Position numbers and translations under genes: made by a program | Notes under the pieces: generated by a model | Told to the model about the DNA's origin: nothing | Databases searched by the model: none | Seen by the model: only the letters and a program-made list of their open reading frames with translations | NCBI GenBank assembly: GCA_024235715.1 | Contig: JACKLW010000005.1 | Coordinates: 806,001-870,000 of the forward strand | DNA: 64,000 nucleotides | Direction of reading: 5' to 3' | Origin: Accumulibacter sp. | Lineage (GTDB): Bacteria; Pseudomonadota; Gammaproteobacteria; Burkholderiales; Rhodocyclaceae | Shown: positions 61,361 through 64,000 of the stretch, piece by piece | How the letters are laid out: each line of letters opens with the position of its first letter | How positions within the stretch are numbered: position 1 is the stretch's first letter

Positions 61361-62398
61361 GTGAACCTCGCCAGCCGCTATCACGTCGTTCACGAGACGA
61401 TCTACCGCTACGAGAGCCCGGTTTCGCTGTCGCGCCAGCTGCTGCATCTGACCCCGCGCGATTGTCCGTGGCAGCGTTGCCTGAGTCATCAGATCACGGT
61501 CGCTCCCGCGGCCAGCGCAAGCCGCGACAGGCACGACAGTTTCGGCAACCCGATCAGGGAACTGGCTATCGAATTCCCGCACGACAGCCTTGCCGTTCGC
61601 GCCGAGAGCACCATCGAAGTGCTGCCGCATCTGCCCGTGGACGCACTGCTCGCCAGCGCGCCGGAACCCACGCAAGGTCCCGCGGGCACCTTCCCCCGCT
61701 ACCTGGCCAGCTCGCCCGCGTGGGAAAGCGTTCGCGAAGCACTCGACTATGGCGCGCGTCCCGTCCTGGTCGACGCCAGCCGCTTCCAGTTCGAATCCCC
61801 ACATGTACGCGTGAAACACGAGTTCGCCAGCTACGCCAGCAAGAGCTTCCCGCCGCGGCGACCATTACTCGAGGCAGTTCAGGCACTGATGAGCTGCATC
61901 TACGACGAGCTGGAGTTCGACCCGGAAGCCACCACGGTCGCCACACCCGTGCTGCAGGTGCTGGCCGACAAACGCGGCGTCTGCCAGGATTTCGCGCACC
62001 TGATGCTTTCGTGCCTGCGGTCGCAGGGTCTCGCCGCGCGCTACGTCAGCGGTTATCTGCTCACCCACCCGCCAGCCGGTCAGCCCCGGATGGTCGGCGC
62101 CGACGCATCGCACGCCTGGGTTTCCGTCTATTGCCCGGAACTCGAAGGCGGGCGCTGGGTCGACTTCGACCCGACCAACAACCTGCTGCCCGATACCCAG
62201 CACATCACGCTTGCCTGGGGACGCGACTTTGCCGACGTCTCGCCGCTGCGAGGCGTGATTCTTGGCGGCGACGCCCACGAGCTCGACGTGGCGGTCACGG
62301 TGACCCCGCTAACCGAAGGCGGCGATGGCGACGTGCAACCCGCCGCAGACAGCAAGGGAGCGTCTGCAGTGCGAACTCCGTCCGGCCCCAGGAGTTAG
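61361..62398 (+). CDS. Transglutaminase-like protein, third gene of the module
   Basis: A 345-residue protein with an N-terminal transglutaminase domain (YHVVHETIYRYESPVSLSRQ) and a papain-like core. The catalytic triad is readable: Cys208 (DKRGVCQDFAHLMLS), His251 (ADASHAWVSVY) and Asp about 270 (WVDFDPTNNL). No DUF2126 domain. It starts with GTG at 61361, five bases after the fusion gene's stop, so the three genes of this module (55377-62398) are one transcript. It is convergent with corC across 46 bases that hold only a weak 5-bp hairpin. Confidence 0.88.
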   Translation: MNLASRYHVVHETIYRYESPVSLSRQLLHLTPRDCPWQRCLSHQITVAPAASASRDRHDSFGNPIRELAIEFPHDSLAVRAESTIEVLPHLPVDALLASAPEPTQGPAGTFPRYLASSPAWESVREALDYGARPVLVDASRFQFESPHVRVKHEFASYASKSFPPRRPLLEAVQALMSCIYDELEFDPEATTVATPVLQVLADKRGVCQDFAHLMLSCLRSQGLAARYVSGYLLTHPPAGQPRMVGADASHAWVSVYCPELEGGRWVDFDPTNNLLPDTQHITLAWGRDFADVSPLRGVILGGDAHELDVAVTVTPLTEGGDGDVQPAADSKGASAVRTPSGPRS

Positions 62399-62444
62399 CG
62401 CAGCGGGCCAGGCAACCTGGACGGCGAGAACGGTGGTGTGACCC

Positions 62445-63689
62445 TTACCAGGTGATCTGCACTTCCTGAATGACCTGTGGCGTCGCACGCTGGACGGTGA
62501 ACTTGATGGCCGCCAACTCTATGACCGTTCCCACCTTCGGGATTTCGCGTGCATGTTCGAGGAGCAGACCAGACAAGGTATCGTAATCGCCCTCGGGCAG
62601 CTTCAGCCCCAGCTTCTCGTTGAGCATCGAGGGGTCGGCCCGAGCGCTGACCAGGTAGTCGTGATGGCCAAGCTTCTTCACCCATTCGGCCGGCTTTTCC
62701 TGTCGGTCATACTCGTCCTGCATGTCTTCGACGACCTCCTCGATGATGTCTTCAAGCGTGATGATCCCCTCGGCACCGCCGAACTCGTCCATCACCACGG
62801 CCATCGCGTCGCCGTCCTTGCGCAGTTCGACGAGCATCGAATCGGCACTCTTGCTGCCGGGCACATAGTGCGTCGGACTGATATACGGCTCGATTGACGA
62901 CGACTCGTCCACACCCAGCAAATCCATGGTGTTGAGTACCCCGACGACGCGGTCGATGCGCCCGTCGAAGACCGGCAGACGGACGTGCGAGCTAGCCACG
63001 GCCAGGCGTATCGCCTCACCGACCGTGCAGGTCTTCTCAACGGCGTCCACGTCGATCAGCGGAACCATCACCTTCGAAACGGTGGTTTCCGAGAAGTTGA
63101 ACATCCGCCGGATCATGTTCTTTTCGATCGACTGGATGTCGCCACCTTCCTGCGGCGGCATCTGCACCATGCTCTGGATCTGCTCGCGCAAGGTGAAGGG
63201 GTTATGCTCCTCCGCCCCGCCGGCGAGTCGGGAAATGAACTTCGACAGCGTTACGAAGACGATCAGGATCGGCGAAAAGAGAATCGAGAAGAAGCGCAGC
63301 ACGTAGATCAGGTACGGCGTCAGCACGTCGGCGCGCTGCTGGAACACGCTCTTCGGGACTATCTCGCCGAATACCCAGATCAAGGGCGCGACGACGAGCA
63401 CCGCCATCCAGCTGCCCGCCTCGCCGAACAGCGAGATCATCATCGCGGTGGTAATCGTCGAGTTGGCAACCACAGCGATGTTGGTACCAACCAGGGTGGT
63501 CGACAGCAGCCACTCGGGGCGTTTCTCAAGCATATCCAGTGCCAGGCGCGCCCCGCGGGAACCCTTGGCGGCATCGTGGCGCAGCTTCATCCGATCCGCG
63601 CTGACGATCCCCAGCTCGGACCCAGAGAAGAAGGCCTCGGCGATCAGACAGACGAACATGAACAGTACGGTGAGCCAGATATCAGGCAT
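62445..63689 (-). CDS. CNNM/CorC-family membrane protein with CBS pair
   Basis: A 414-residue inner-membrane protein of the CNNM/HlyC-CorC family. Residues 1-190 form the DUF21 (CNNM) membrane domain (FFSGSELGIVSADRMKLRHD; STTLVGTNIAVVANSTITTA), then two CBS domains (VMVPLIDVDAVEKTCTVGEA; ITLEDIIEEVVEDMQDEYDR) and a C-terminal CorC/HlyC domain (EGDYDTLSGLLLEHAREIPK). Family members are linked to magnesium and cobalt export or tolerance. It follows a second such gene without a gap (stop TAG at 63692-63690, ATG at 63689), so the two are probably co-translated and may form a heteromer. Confidence 0.9.
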   Translation of the reverse strand: MPDIWLTVLFMFVCLIAEAFFSGSELGIVSADRMKLRHDAAKGSRGARLALDMLEKRPEWLLSTTLVGTNIAVVANSTITTAMMISLFGEAGSWMAVLVVAPLIWVFGEIVPKSVFQQRADVLTPYLIYVLRFFSILFSPILIVFVTLSKFISRLAGGAEEHNPFTLREQIQSMVQMPPQEGGDIQSIEKNMIRRMFNFSETTVSKVMVPLIDVDAVEKTCTVGEAIRLAVASSHVRLPVFDGRIDRVVGVLNTMDLLGVDESSSIEPYISPTHYVPGSKSADSMLVELRKDGDAMAVVMDEFGGAEGIITLEDIIEEVVEDMQDEYDRQEKPAEWVKKLGHHDYLVSARADPSMLNEKLGLKLPEGDYDTLSGLLLEHAREIPKVGTVIELAAIKFTVQRATPQVIQEVQITW

Positions 63690-64000
63690 CTAGGTGCCCT
63701 CCGGGTTTTTCGGCTGCGCCGACTCGGCTGGCCCGCCGTCCGCCCCGGCGCGCACTGCAGGATGGACGGCCCCGTCGTCCACGGCCGTCGGTTCATCGGC
63801 CTCGACCGCCGCGGCCGCCTCTGCCGGTGGCTCGACCAGCACACGGCTGATACGGTTGTGCTCGACGCCCTCGACCGTCAACTTCAGGCCACAGAGAACA
63901 ATCGCCGCCCCGGTCGCCGGGAGTTCACCGAATGCGTCGAGCAAGGCACCGGCAATGGTCTCGGCATCTTCGCACGCGATGCTCACGCCGAAGGCGTCGT
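63690..64000 (-). CDS. Second CNNM/CorC-family protein (partial; N-terminus off the right edge)
   Basis: Only the last 103 codons are in the window. They include the end of a CorC/HlyC domain (DAETIAGALLDAFGELPATG, then LCGLKLTVEGVEHNRISRVL), the same fold as the end of the neighbouring gene, followed by a Pro/Ala/Asp-rich tail of about 50 residues ending PKNPEGT. The membrane and CBS parts must lie beyond the right edge. The frame is open to base 64000. Tandem duplication of CNNM genes would explain the pair. Confidence 0.8.
   Translation of the reverse strand, partial: DAFGVSIACEDAETIAGALLDAFGELPATGAAIVLCGLKLTVEGVEHNRISRVLVEPPAEAAAAVEADEPTAVDDGAVHPAVRAGADGGPAESAQPKNPEGT

Noticed and set aside
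1-64000. CRISPR arrays, insertion sequences, prophage, attachment sites and rRNA genes
   Set aside because: I looked for regularly spaced repeats, transposase motifs, terminal inverted repeats, integrase genes and rRNA-like stretches, and saw none.

Overview
The window is about 64 kb of high-GC, densely coded chromosome from a Gram-negative bacterium, most likely a betaproteobacterium of the Rhodocyclaceae / Accumulibacter type. I infer this from the combination of phasins (polyhydroxyalkanoate granules), an Mla lipid-transport operon running into ibaG and murA, a DUF3579 gene, an MSHA-type pilus locus, and overall gene content. No phage, insertion sequence or CRISPR array was recognised. This is ordinary chromosome with two accessory-looking blocks.

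Layout. 0-3.5 kb: a lipoprotein (cut by the left edge) and a large di-heme c-type cytochrome behind one strong promoter. 3.9-15.6 kb: housekeeping and single genes (gltX, a peroxiredoxin-like protein, aqpZ, zntB, a membrane diguanylate cyclase with a tiny exported protein, a cupin, hrpA, an EI24-family membrane protein and a MoCF-domain protein). 15.6-17.1 kb: two phasin genes, the second with a near-consensus promoter and two palindromes that could be operators. 17.2-19.5 kb: lptA, lptC and kdsD, without kdsC, lptB or rpoN. 19.6-21.6 kb: a KefB-type cation/proton antiporter.

21.6-39.4 kb: a type IV pilus locus of the MSHA kind. It has a pilin-like gene with a candidate sigma-54 promoter and TGTCGA repeats upstream, a membrane histidine kinase, a membrane class III adenylate cyclase, two pilin-like genes that carry four frameshifts between them, then (reading leftwards from 39.4 kb) an NtrC-type regulator, MshM-like ATPase, MshL secretin, MshN-like TPR protein, MshE ATPase, MshG platform protein, and MshI-, MshJ- and MshK-like proteins. 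The kinase and the regulator bracket the locus, which suggests (but does not prove) that they control it together.

39.5-46.6 kb: mlaF-mlaE-mlaD-mlaA-mlaC-mlaB, a two-gene ABC exporter, ibaG and murA, all co-directional and mostly overlapping. 46.6-47.4 kb: a DUF3579 gene and tRNA-Val(CAC).

47.5-49.9 and 55.4-62.4 kb: two separate modules of the alpha-E / circularly permuted ATP-grasp / transglutaminase-like kind, a widespread but biochemically little-understood predicted peptide-ligation system. The first has separate ATP-grasp and alpha-E genes. The second has a DUF2126 transglutaminase of 1126 residues, an ATP-grasp::alpha-E fusion and a second transglutaminase. Between them lie a decayed DUF3365 heme-protein gene, a citrate synthase homologue lacking one of the three catalytic residues, a small unknown gene and glnD. 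The window ends in two tandem CNNM/CorC-type membrane proteins, the last cut by the right edge.

The most unusual items are the altered citrate synthase, the two non-equivalent ATP-grasp modules, the frameshift cluster in the pilus locus, and the candidate regulatory DNA before the pilin, phasin and mla genes.
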